From 67-14 sp035502775 (GTDB lineage Bacteria; Actinomycetota; Thermoleophilia; Solirubrobacterales; 70-9): DNA of 23,112 nt. The position numbers were made by a program, and so were the translations under genes. This document shows positions 1 through 6,618 of the stretch, piece by piece. The first letter of the stretch is position 1. Every line of letters begins with the position of its first letter. Below the pieces are notes generated by a model. It saw only the letters and a list, made by a program, of their open reading frames with translations, was not told the origin of the DNA and did not search any database. The stretch lies in assembly GCA_035502775.1 (NCBI GenBank), contig DATJUB010000014.1:1-23112 (forward strand), written 5' to 3'.

Positions 1-204
1 CCCACCCCCGGTCACCAGCCAACCGAGACTCCCCACACTCCAACCAGGTCGATCCTCAGTTCACTGTCGTCATCGAGCGATGCGGACAGGGCGAAAAAGT
101 CGTAATGAACCACCCCTGTCGACGAGACAAGAGGCGGAAGATCTTTCTTTGCCCTATCCGCGATCGCTCGTGACCACAAGCGCCCATCGAAGGCCGGTCC
201 GGCG

Positions 205-537
205 CTAGTTGCGGCTGGGATCGATGTCGGGCATGTCGCCCGGCGTCTCCCGCGGCGCTTCGCCGGGCACCACGGTCACGTACTCGCGTCCGACGGCTTC
301 GGTGACCTCCTCCTCGAGGTTCTCGCCGTCCATGTCACGTGAGCAGACGATGATGAAGCGGCCGGTGCCGACGTCGGGATCTCCGACGATCGGCAGTCCC
401 CGGATCTCTTCCCAGCCGAGGCGTTCGATCTCGAAGGGATTCATCCGCACCTCGGCCGCCGGATAGGGACAGCCGGAGTTGTGCTGGTCGATCGCCTTGG
501 AGATCGCCTCGAGGTTCTTGGATTCTGCGGAGGCCAC
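205..537 (-). CDS. Small conserved-looking protein of unknown function
   Basis: I do not recognise the family. The 110-residue product has no signal peptide or membrane segment, so it is probably cytoplasmic. The middle part is rich in acidic and hydrophobic residues, with a GxxxVxxGDPDVGTGRFIIVCSRD-like beta-rich stretch around residues 48-69 and two cysteines (about residues 23 and 65). The C-terminus is Pro/Asp-rich and looks disordered. The start is GTG at 537. A CATAAT box at 544-549 lies 6 nt upstream, so translation from a leaderless mRNA is plausible. The gene follows the RlpA-like gene on the same strand, but a strong hairpin (589-623) and its own promoter-like box separate them, so it is probably transcribed independently. 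Reading frame and codon use fit the neighbours. Function is unknown. Confidence 0.75.
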   Translation of the reverse strand: MASAESKNLEAISKAIDQHNSGCPYPAAEVRMNPFEIERLGWEEIRGLPIVGDPDVGTGRFIIVCSRDMDGENLEEEVTEAVGREYVTVVPGEAPRETPGDMPDIDPSRN

Positions 538-543
538 GTACCA

Positions 544-549
544 ATTATG
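544..549 (-). promoter_or_regulatory. Putative -10 box, leaderless start of the 110-residue protein gene
   Basis: Minus-strand CATAAT lies 6 nt before the GTG start at 537. It matches five of six positions of TATAAT, and the spacing puts the transcription start on or next to the start codon. No convincing -35 element is visible; upstream is the hairpin at 589-623. Confidence 0.35.
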
Positions 550-588
550 CCCGACCGCTCCACTTGTATGCGGGAGCGACGGGCAGCG

Positions 589-623
589 GGCGCCGGTCCG
601 GCCGGTCAGGCCGAACCGGCGCC
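589..623 (-). terminator. Strong GC hairpin just after the RlpA-like gene
   Basis: Two 15-nt arms (589-603 and 609-623) pair around a 5-nt loop. On the minus strand the only non-Watson-Crick position is a G-U pair, while on the plus strand it would be a C-A mismatch, which supports minus-strand use. It begins 4 nt after the TGA stop (628-630) of the RlpA-like gene. There is no U tract on the minus strand, so it would be a U-less actinobacterial-type terminator or a 3'-end stabiliser. Confidence 0.6.
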
Positions 624-627
624 TTGT

Positions 628-1536
628 TCAGCGATTGGTCCAGATCGTTCCGACACCACCGAATCCGAGCTTGTTGCGCACGGCCTCGGTCAGGTCGTAG
701 TCACGCCCGGCGATGTACGGACCGCGGTCGATCACCGGCACGGTCACGGTCCGTCCCTGGTAGCGGATGGTGACCTTGGTGCCGCAGGGCAGGGTCTTGT
801 GGGCCACGCCCATCGTGCTCGGCGTGAGGGTTCCGCCGCAGGCGACCCCGTTGCCGTAGAGGCCCGGCCCGTAGTAGGAGGCATGTGACGGGCTCAGGCC
901 GTAGACCTTGATCCGGCGGCTCGCGTCGCCGATCGCGATCTCGTTGTTGGCACTGAAGACCCGCACCTTGTAGGTGCCGGAACTGCTCGGGCGCCACTTG
1001 GCGGCGAACCCTCCGTGGGCCTTGGTCTTGGTGCGGATCGTCTCACCCGCGCCCTTGATCACGATCTTGATCCGGCGAACACCTCTCGGCTTGACCACAC
1101 CGCGGATCCCGAGCTTGTCGCCGATCTTCACGTAGCGGTCGACGCTGCCGACCTTCAGTGAGCTGCGCACACGGATCTTGCGGATGGGTGAGGCCTCGCC
1201 ACTCACTCCGGCGACTTTGATCGCGCCGCTGTTGCGGGCGGTCAGACCGGTGCTGTACAGCCCGCGTTCGTCGGTGCTCACCGACTTGACCTGATCCCAG
1301 CTGGTCGTACCCGCGTCGCGGAACAGCACCTTGACCGGCTTGCGTCCGGTATCGCCACTCGCGCCGCGGACGTTGATCGTCTTGCCGAGGGAGACTTCCT
1401 TCGGGGCGACCTTCACCTTGAGGGTGGTCGGCCCGGTGAGAGCGGAGGCCGGCGAGGTCATGGCGGTGATCGCCGAGAAGGCGAATATGGCGCAGAGCAT
1501 GAAGAAACCGGACGCGATGGCCCGTATCGAAAACAT
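628..1536 (-). CDS. Secreted RlpA-like double-psi beta-barrel protein
   Basis: The 302-residue product starts with a signal peptide (residues 1-32; hydrophobic core about 9-27, likely cleavage after ASA). Two Ig-like beta-sandwich segments follow (about 35-124 and 126-212, each starting with a VxxGxxxxxxG pattern). The C-terminal domain (218-302) is RlpA/3D-like: ASYYGPGLYGNGVACG, GVAHKTLPCGTKV, and VIDRGPYIAGRDYDLT. RlpA-type domains bind or cleave peptidoglycan, so an extracellular cell-wall role is inferred; whether this one is a lytic transglycosylase cannot be read from sequence. I chose ATG 1536 because it opens the signal peptide and has an AGGAG Shine-Dalgarno at about 1547-1551. The frame stays open upstream to 1677, but that stretch is the riboswitch, not coding. 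The leader carries a c-di-AMP riboswitch and a CRP-type box lies further upstream. Confidence 0.9.
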   Translation of the reverse strand: MFSIRAIASGFFMLCAIFAFSAITAMTSPASALTGPTTLKVKVAPKEVSLGKTINVRGASGDTGRKPVKVLFRDAGTTSWDQVKSVSTDERGLYSTGLTARNSGAIKVAGVSGEASPIRKIRVRSSLKVGSVDRYVKIGDKLGIRGVVKPRGVRRIKIVIKGAGETIRTKTKAHGGFAAKWRPSSSGTYKVRVFSANNEIAIGDASRRIKVYGLSPSHASYYGPGLYGNGVACGGTLTPSTMGVAHKTLPCGTKVTIRYQGRTVTVPVIDRGPYIAGRDYDLTEAVRNKLGFGGVGTIWTNR

Positions 1537-1554
1537 TTCGGTTGATCTCCTTTT

Positions 1555-1690
1555 GCCTACGGGGTTAGCTGACGGACTCGGCCGGGCTGTTCGCCCGCCT
1601 ACCGGCGGATCACCGCTGGATTCGCCCCGTGCCGTCCCTGAGTCGCCGGGCCGGCTGTTGGGTCCCCCGCCCACCAAGATTGTTAGTGGT
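1555..1690 (-). promoter_or_regulatory. c-di-AMP (ydaO/yuaA-type) riboswitch upstream of the RlpA-like gene
   Basis: Read on the minus strand, the leader contains the conserved blocks of the ydaO class in the right order: GGGGGACCCA (1659-1668), a GGGGCGAATCC block (about 1618-1628), and CCGTCAGCTAACCCCGTAGGC-type sequence (1555-1575). A CCACC/GGTGG hairpin precedes the first block. This class binds cyclic di-AMP, normally shuts expression off, and in actinobacteria commonly precedes cell-wall hydrolase genes. The last conserved block ends only 3-8 nt before the AGGAG Shine-Dalgarno. No intrinsic terminator is seen between it and the ATG at 1536. Control is therefore probably at translation initiation or through Rho, which is inference. 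Confidence 0.9.
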
Positions 1691-1701
1691 GGTTCGGCGT
1701 T

Positions 1702-1707
1702 TTATTA
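1702..1707 (-). promoter_or_regulatory. Possible -10 box for the riboswitch/RlpA transcript
   Basis: Minus-strand TAATAA sits just upstream of the riboswitch, placing a transcription start near 1695. A TTGTTC at 1720-1725 resembles a -35 element, but the 12-nt spacer is too short, so activation by a factor bound further upstream would make sense. Confidence 0.3.
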
Positions 1708-1753
1708 GCGTTGTGTTAGGAACAACATTGAAGAGACCTCGGAGCTGCGCCGG

Positions 1754-1769
1754 TGTGAGCTGACTCACA
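1754..1769. promoter_or_regulatory. Consensus CRP/FNR-family binding site in the rlpA-like/nadE intergenic region
   Basis: The sequence TGTGAGCTGACTCACA matches the CRP consensus TGTGA-N6-TCACA at all ten defined positions. It lies between the divergent RlpA-like gene and nadE. Its centre is about 66 nt upstream of the inferred RlpA transcript start, near the usual class I activator position, and about 63 nt upstream of the nadE ATG. The binding protein (cAMP-CRP or another family member) is not encoded in this window. Confidence 0.65.
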
Positions 1770-1824
1770 TGGGGATTCGCCGCCCATCTGACCGGTGAGC
1801 GGCCCGGCACGGAATACTTCTCCA

Positions 1825-3444
1825 ATGTCCGTCTCTCCCCGCATCGCCCTGGCCCAGATCAATCCGACCGTCGGAGACCTCGACGGCAATGCCGCGCTGA
1901 TCACCGATTGGGCCGAGAAGGCGAAACAGGCGGGTGCGGAGCTCGTGATCTTTCCCGAGCTCTGCCTCACCGGCTACCCCGCCGAGGATCTCTACCTGAG
2001 GCCGGACTTCATCCGGGCCAACGCGGAATTGATCCGGGAGGTGGCCGCCGAGATCCAGGGCATCACCGCTCTCGTCGGTTTCGCCGACCCGGTCGGCAAC
2101 CCGGTCGGCGCGGCGATCGCGGCGAACGCCGTGGCCGCCCTGGCGGACGGTGATATCCAGGCGATCTACCACAAGCGCCTCCTGCCGAACTACGGGGTCT
2201 TCGACGAGTACCGCACCTTCCGCAACGGATCGAGCCCGCTCTCGGTCCGGGTGGCGAACCGGAAGGTCGGTCTGACCGTCTGTGAGGACTGCTGGGATCC
2301 GGCCTCACCGGTGAGTGCGGATCTCGCGCCCGGCGCGGACCTGATCGTCAATCTCTCGGCCTCCCCCTACCACCGTGGCAAGGCACCCCAGCGTGAGGAG
2401 ATCTTCCGTCAGATCGCGATTCGCGAGAACCACCCGGTGGCGATGGTCAACGCGGTCGGCGGCCAGGACGAGCTGATCTTCGACGGCGGCAGCGTGCTGC
2501 TCGGGCCCGACGGCTCGGTCCTCGCCCGCGCCGGCCAGTTCACCGAGGACCTCGTGATCTGCGATGCCGAGCTGACCCCCTCCCGCTGGATGAACGATCT
2601 CGACGAGGTCTACACGGCCCTGGTCACCGGGCTGCGGGACTACGTCCTGAAGAACGGTTTCGCGCACGTCGGCATCGGCCTCTCCGGCGGGATCGACTCC
2701 GCCCTGGTCGCCGCGCTGGCCACGGACGCGCTCGGCCCCGAACGGGTCAGCTGCGTGGTCATGCCCTCCCCCCACTCCAGCGACGAGACCCAGGGTGACG
2801 CCCGCGAGATGGCCAAACGCCTCGGGGTCGAACTGATCGAACTCGAGATCGGCGGGCCGATGGAGTCGTACCACGAGCTTCTCGGCGCCGACGCCGCCGG
2901 CATCACCGCCGAGAACCTCCAGGCCAGGATCCGCGGCAACCTGATGATGGCGCTCTCGAACAGCCGGGGCTGGCTGATCCTGACGACCGCCAACAAGAGC
3001 GAGACCTCGGTCGGATACTCGACCCTCTACGGCGACATGGCGGGCGGCCTCGCCCCGATCAAGGACGTGCCGAAGACCCTGGTCTACGAGCTCTGCCGCC
3101 ACCGCAACGGGATGTCGCCGGTCATTCCAGACTCGATCATCACCCGGCCCCCTTCAGCCGAGCTGCGGCCGGACCAGAAGGACTCGGACTCGCTTCCCGA
3201 CTATGACGTGCTCGATCGCATCCTCCGCCTGTATGTGGAGGAGGACCAGGGACCGGCCGAGATCGTCGCCACCGGCGAGGACGCGCAGACGGTGGCCGAG
3301 ATCGTCGCGATGGTCGACCGGGCCGAGTACAAGCGCCGACAGTCCCCTCCCGGCCTGCGAATAACGACCAAGGGCTTCGGGCGCGACCGGCGCATGCCGA
3401 TCACCAACCGGTACCGCCCCTGGGGAGCACCGGCACCGCGCTAG
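1825..3444 (+). CDS. nadE: Glutamine-dependent NAD+ synthetase
   Basis: Catalyses the last step of NAD+ synthesis: ATP-dependent amidation of nicotinate adenine dinucleotide, using glutamine as nitrogen donor. The 539-residue protein has the two expected domains. An N-terminal nitrilase-type glutaminase (about 5-265) carries the triad Glu45 (FPELCLTGYP), Lys117 (YHKRLLPNYG) and Cys153 (VCEDCWD). A C-terminal synthetase (about 270-530) carries the PP-loop SGGIDSA (287-293), QARIRGN and LTTANKSETSVGYSTLYGD. The length is normal for this form. I prefer ATG 1825; an in-frame GTG at 1795 would add ten residues not expected in the family and has no Shine-Dalgarno. The 1825 start also lacks a good Shine-Dalgarno. 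The CRP-type box upstream may control it as well. It stops 7 nt before the convergent thioesterase gene ends. Confidence 0.96.
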   Translation: MSVSPRIALAQINPTVGDLDGNAALITDWAEKAKQAGAELVIFPELCLTGYPAEDLYLRPDFIRANAELIREVAAEIQGITALVGFADPVGNPVGAAIAANAVAALADGDIQAIYHKRLLPNYGVFDEYRTFRNGSSPLSVRVANRKVGLTVCEDCWDPASPVSADLAPGADLIVNLSASPYHRGKAPQREEIFRQIAIRENHPVAMVNAVGGQDELIFDGGSVLLGPDGSVLARAGQFTEDLVICDAELTPSRWMNDLDEVYTALVTGLRDYVLKNGFAHVGIGLSGGIDSALVAALATDALGPERVSCVVMPSPHSSDETQGDAREMAKRLGVELIELEIGGPMESYHELLGADAAGITAENLQARIRGNLMMALSNSRGWLILTTANKSETSVGYSTLYGDMAGGLAPIKDVPKTLVYELCRHRNGMSPVIPDSIITRPPSAELRPDQKDSDSLPDYDVLDRILRLYVEEDQGPAEIVATGEDAQTVAEIVAMVDRAEYKRRQSPPGLRITTKGFGRDRRMPITNRYRPWGAPAPR

Positions 3445-3451
3445 GCGACGG

Positions 3452-3904
3452 TCAGCCCGCGGCGGGCTCTTCCTTGTCGTCCTTCACCAGGAAACCGAGA
3501 TCCACCCCGTCCGGCGCGTCCCGCACCGCCATCGTCATCTGGGCGATCGCACAGGTGCGACCCTCGAAATCCTTGATCGTCGCGCGCCAGACCCACGACA
3601 TCCTTCCGCGGTGGATGGCGGTCGCCTCGACCTCGATGCCACCGCTGGACACGGGTCGCAGCAGGTTCACCGAGATCGCCTGACCCATCGCGACCTTGTT
3701 CTCGGGAACGACCGCGGTTGCGGTGGCCATCGAGCAGAGACTCTCGACCAAGGTCGCCATGACCCCACCGTGCATGATGCCCATCGGCTGGCGATGTTCG
3801 TCCTTCATCGCGAGCCGCGCCACCGCGTGGTCGGGGTCGGAGGAGATCCACTCGGTGCCGAGCAGTCCATCGAATGGGGAGGGCGGAAGCGTCACGTCTG
3901 GCAT
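3452..3904 (-). CDS. PaaI-type hotdog-fold thioesterase
   Basis: The 150-residue protein is the size of one hotdog domain. The diagnostic segment is GIMHGGVMATLVESLCSMA (about 42-60), with the HGG loop at 45-47 and an acidic residue (Glu54) on the following helix, the usual catalytic position in PaaI-like enzymes. Such enzymes hydrolyse acyl- or aryl-CoA thioesters in the cytoplasm, mostly as tetramers; the substrate here is unknown. The start ATG at 3904 lies 9 nt after a TATGAT box (3914-3919), so the mRNA leader is almost absent. It converges with nadE and is divergent from the sigma4/anti-sigma fusion gene, with a shared 61-nt promoter region. Confidence 0.88.
   Translation of the reverse strand: MPDVTLPPSPFDGLLGTEWISSDPDHAVARLAMKDEHRQPMGIMHGGVMATLVESLCSMATATAVVPENKVAMGQAISVNLLRPVSSGGIEVEATAIHRGRMSWVWRATIKDFEGRTCAIAQMTMAVRDAPDGVDLGFLVKDDKEEPAAG
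3454..3468. terminator. Short palindromic hairpin at the nadE/thioesterase convergence
   Basis: AGCCCGC-G-GCGGGCT can form a short stem directly after the nadE stop, followed on the plus strand by the pyrimidine-rich CTTCCTTGT. It overlaps the last codons of the thioesterase gene. It may end nadE transcription; the stem is short, so this is tentative. Confidence 0.35.
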
Positions 3905-3913
3905 ATGCCGATG

Positions 3914-3919
3914 ATCATA
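3914..3919 (-). promoter_or_regulatory. -10 box (TATGAT) of the thioesterase gene
   Basis: Minus-strand TATGAT lies 9 nt before the ATG at 3904. There is no Shine-Dalgarno between box and start, so the transcript is probably leaderless or has only a 2-3 nt leader. A clear -35 is not seen. Confidence 0.45.
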
Positions 3920-3951
3920 GACCCATATATCTGACGTTAATCAAGAACCCA

Positions 3952-3957
3952 TAGAGT
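3952..3957 (+). promoter_or_regulatory. -10 box (TAGAGT) of the sigma4/anti-sigma fusion gene
   Basis: TAGAGT fits TANNNT and ends 8 nt before the ATG at 3966, again with no Shine-Dalgarno, which fits a leaderless transcript. The heptamer ACCCATA occurs twice here (3921-3927 and 3947-3953), 26 bp apart; the second copy touches this box, so it could be an operator. Confidence 0.4.
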
Positions 3958-3965
3958 TCCCGCTC

Positions 3966-5000
3966 ATGGCCCTTAGCGAGGACAGCCGCACCCTGCTCCA
4001 GCTCCTGCTCGGACGCGGCAAAAGTTACGGTGACATCGCTTCTCTGCTCGGAATCGAGGAGAGCGAAGTCAGGAACCGAGCCCATCAGGCACTGACCGAG
4101 ATCCACGGCGGCGATCCCGACAGGGACGCGAACCTCACCGACTATCTGCTGGGACAGAGCGATCCGATCGGCCGCGCCGATGTCGCCCGCGTGCTCGCCG
4201 AGAACGAGGCGGCCGCCGAGACCGCGGCCGAGCTGAGCGACCAGCTGCGCCTGCTGGTGCCCGGCGCGAGCTTCCCACGCGGCGGCGCGGCTCCGGCGCG
4301 GAAGCCGGTCCCGCCTTCCTCCGCTCCCCGGCGAGCCCGTCGGGTGACTCCATCCACCGGCGACGATCAGCCTTCCGATTTCACGTCGCCGCTCAACAAG
4401 ACCCTCGACGCAGGCCAGCGGCGCTTGATCGCGATCCTGGTCTTCGCTGCCCTGCTGATCGTGGTCGCTGTCATCCTGATCGCGAAGCCCTTCGGTGACA
4501 ACGATGATTCGAATGAACCGGCCAAGCCGAGCCCGGAGAACGCCGGCGCGCTGATGCAGCCGGTGGGTGATCAGAAGGGAACCGGCAAGGTGCAGTTCGG
4601 CCGCGTGGACGACAATTTCGCCGCGAACCTCCAGTTCTCGGACCTGAAACCGTCGACCGGGAACACCAGCTACCTTCTCTGGATGAGCGGCTCGATCGGT
4701 GCCTTTCCGCTCAGCGAAGTGGCCGTCGGCAAGACCGGTGACTACAGCAACACGATCGTCCTGGCCCCAGAAGCACTCTGCTCGATATCGACCGGCGTGT
4801 TCACCGACCTCACCCTGTCGCGCGTGAGTGAGGCGGACAGCAACCGGGTCATCAAGAACACTCAGCAGGCCCTAAAGGGCAAGCAGCAGAAGCTGCCCGG
4901 CGTCGAGGGCAAGGTCGTGTTCGAAGGCCCGGTCGGTCTCGATCCGGATCTGCGCAAGGTCGTCAACCAGCAGTGCCAGACACCGGCGTCTAACCAGTGA
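3966..5000 (+). CDS. Membrane protein: sigma-region-4-like HTH joined to an anti-sigma-K-like outer domain
   Basis: The 344-residue protein has four visible parts. Residues 5-46 look like a sigma-70 region 4 helix-turn-helix (KSYGDIASLLGIEESEVRNRA). Residues 56-97 resemble the helical linker of anti-sigma factors (DYLLGQSDPIGRADVARVL). Residues 98-150 are a Pro/Ala/Arg-rich, probably disordered linker. A single membrane helix (154-173) preceded by Arg residues puts the N-terminus inside the cell. Residues 200-335 resemble the extracytoplasmic domain of RskA-type anti-sigma-K factors, with NTSYLLWMSGSIGAFPL in the place of their YQLWL motif. Function is unknown; a membrane-tethered transcription regulator sensing outside signals is my inference. 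There is no separate sigma gene next to it. Its 3' end overlaps the convergent FAD-oxidase gene by 11 bp. Confidence 0.85.
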   Translation: MALSEDSRTLLQLLLGRGKSYGDIASLLGIEESEVRNRAHQALTEIHGGDPDRDANLTDYLLGQSDPIGRADVARVLAENEAAAETAAELSDQLRLLVPGASFPRGGAAPARKPVPPSSAPRRARRVTPSTGDDQPSDFTSPLNKTLDAGQRRLIAILVFAALLIVVAVILIAKPFGDNDDSNEPAKPSPENAGALMQPVGDQKGTGKVQFGRVDDNFAANLQFSDLKPSTGNTSYLLWMSGSIGAFPLSEVAVGKTGDYSNTIVLAPEALCSISTGVFTDLTLSRVSEADSNRVIKNTQQALKGKQQKLPGVEGKVVFEGPVGLDPDLRKVVNQQCQTPASNQ

Positions 5001-6618
5001 TCAGCTTGCCGGGGTTCATGATCCCGGCAGGATCAAGGCGCTCCTTGACCCCGAGTAGGGCCTCTATTCCGAGGTCTCCGATCTCCGCTGCCACGTAGGG
5101 GGCGTGGTCGCGTCCGGTCGCATGGTGATGGGAAAGCGTGCCGCCGGCTGCCTGGATCGCCTCGCAGGCGGCTCGCTTGACCACGGGCCAGCTCGCCGCC
5201 CCGCCATCGGTTCCTGGTGAGGAGATCACCGTGAAGTAAAGCGAGGCCCCGTCACGGTAGGCGTGCGAGAGGTGGCACATGACGATGCCCTTCATGCCCT
5301 GTGACGCCATCGCCGCCTCCAGAGCGGACTTGACCCCTCGGTAGAGATCCGGATGCGCACTCCATTGCTGCGCGGTCTCCAGGGTTTCCACCAGAACGCC
5401 GCGGTCCATCAGGCTTTCCCTGAGGTAGGGGCCGTGGAAGCGGCCCTTCTGCCAGCCGCGTCCCGCGGTCTGTCCGAGGTAGACCGCCCCACCCTTGCGC
5501 AAAGCACGGGCCGTCACTGCCCGCTGTGCGCGGACCTCATCGGCCGTCCCTTCGAACCCGACGATCATCAGAGCGCCGCCGGACCGATCGCGAACCTTCA
5601 GATACCGCCGGAAGAGATCCCCGGCGATTCCGCCGGGGGCGGACATCGTCAGCGAGACCTCGGTCTCGCTCTCGTCGGAAACGCGGGCGATGGTCGGCGC
5701 GCTGTCGGACTGGACCAGCCCTCGGACTATCTCGTTTCCTTCGGCGAAACTGCCGGCGATCCAGCCCTCGTAGCGCTTCGCTTCGGGTGCGGGCCGGATC
5801 CTCACGTCCACGTCGGGAATGATCCCGAAGATGCCCTCGGAGCCGACGATCATCTCTCGCAGGCTGGGACCGATCGCCGTGTGCGGTGTCCGCAGGGTCG
5901 AGATCTCGCCGGCGGGAGTGCCCATGCGGATCGAGCTGACCAGCGAGTCGAACCGGCCGTAGCCGCTGGAGGACTGTCCGGCGGACCGGGCCGCGGCGAA
6001 TCCGCCGATGGTGGCGTACTCGAAGGACTGCGGGAAATGTCCGATCGTGTATCCGGACGCGCCGAGCAGCGCTTCGGCCTCGGGGCCGCGAAGGCCCGCG
6101 CCGACGGTGGCGGTCAAGGATTTCTCGTCGATCTCGACCGAGCGCAGATTGACCGTGTCGACGCTGATCAGACGTTCGAACTCGCCGCGAATCGGTGCCA
6201 CGCCACCGACCACGCTGGTCCCGCCACCGAACGGCACGACCGCGATGCCGAGTCTCGAGCAGGCTTCGAGCAGCGGCACGATCGCATCGGACGAAGGCAG
6301 GACGACCACGGCGTCGGGTGCCTGGCCGATCTGGCCGGAGCGCTTCTCGAGCAGGTCGAGGTAACTCTGACCGGACGAGTGCCTGACCCGGTCCTCATGG
6401 CCCGTGAACAGATTGCCTTCGCCGACGATCCGCCCGATCTCCTCGGGAAGTTCCCGAGCCTCGGGGATCGAGACCGAGTCCAGCGGCGGCAGCTCCGGAG
6501 CTTCGTCGGGCAGGATCTCGCGTTCGTTCAGCATCGCCTCGGCCGCCGGAGAAAGCTCTCCGCCCTCGTCGGCGTCACCCCAGCCCCACCATCTCGTATC
6601 TCGTCGCGGACCCATCAT
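4990..6618 (-). CDS. FAD-linked oxidase, alkyldihydroxyacetonephosphate synthase-like
   Basis: The 542-residue protein is a vanillyl-alcohol-oxidase-family flavoprotein most like alkyl-DHAP synthase (AGPS), which swaps the acyl chain of acyl-DHAP for a fatty alcohol to start ether lipid synthesis. Visible marks: the N-terminal RWWGWGD motif typical of AGPS, the FAD-binding segment VVPFGGGTSVVGGV (127-140), FPQSFEYATIGGFAAARSAG (195-214), and near the C-terminus SHHHATGRDH with HHH at 497-499, the place of the essential His cluster in AGPS. The C-terminal LDPAGIMNPGKL is common to FAD-linked oxidases. Many actinobacterial relatives have unproven substrates, so ether-lipid synthesis is only a possibility. 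It overlaps the upstream SRPBCC gene by ATGA and is the last gene of the long minus-strand run. Confidence 0.88.
   Translation of the reverse strand: MMGPRRDTRWWGWGDADEGGELSPAAEAMLNEREILPDEAPELPPLDSVSIPEARELPEEIGRIVGEGNLFTGHEDRVRHSSGQSYLDLLEKRSGQIGQAPDAVVVLPSSDAIVPLLEACSRLGIAVVPFGGGTSVVGGVAPIRGEFERLISVDTVNLRSVEIDEKSLTATVGAGLRGPEAEALLGASGYTIGHFPQSFEYATIGGFAAARSAGQSSSGYGRFDSLVSSIRMGTPAGEISTLRTPHTAIGPSLREMIVGSEGIFGIIPDVDVRIRPAPEAKRYEGWIAGSFAEGNEIVRGLVQSDSAPTIARVSDESETEVSLTMSAPGGIAGDLFRRYLKVRDRSGGALMIVGFEGTADEVRAQRAVTARALRKGGAVYLGQTAGRGWQKGRFHGPYLRESLMDRGVLVETLETAQQWSAHPDLYRGVKSALEAAMASQGMKGIVMCHLSHAYRDGASLYFTVISSPGTDGGAASWPVVKRAACEAIQAAGGTLSHHHATGRDHAPYVAAEIGDLGIEALLGVKERLDPAGIMNPGKLITG

Noticed and set aside
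12..204. Minus-strand open frame ending with TGA at 12-14 (contains STGVVHYDFFALSASLDDD and ends GVWGVSVGW), with TTG or GTG as possible start
   Set aside because: No Shine-Dalgarno or -10 box fits a start, the frame runs back into the 110-residue gene, and codon use is less GC3-rich than the neighbours. It might be a gene remnant; I see nothing else in 1-204.
1537..1677. N-terminal extension of the RlpA-like protein up to 1677
   Set aside because: The stretch is the c-di-AMP riboswitch; the signal peptide and Shine-Dalgarno fix the start at 1536.
1795..1824. GTG 1795 as start of nadE
   Set aside because: It adds ten residues not expected for the family; ATG 1825 gives the normal N-terminus.
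5007..5029. TGCCGGG/CCCGGCA stem as terminator of the sigma4/anti-sigma-like gene
   Set aside because: It lies in the conserved NPGKL coding end of the FAD-oxidase gene and has no U tract; it may be coincidence.
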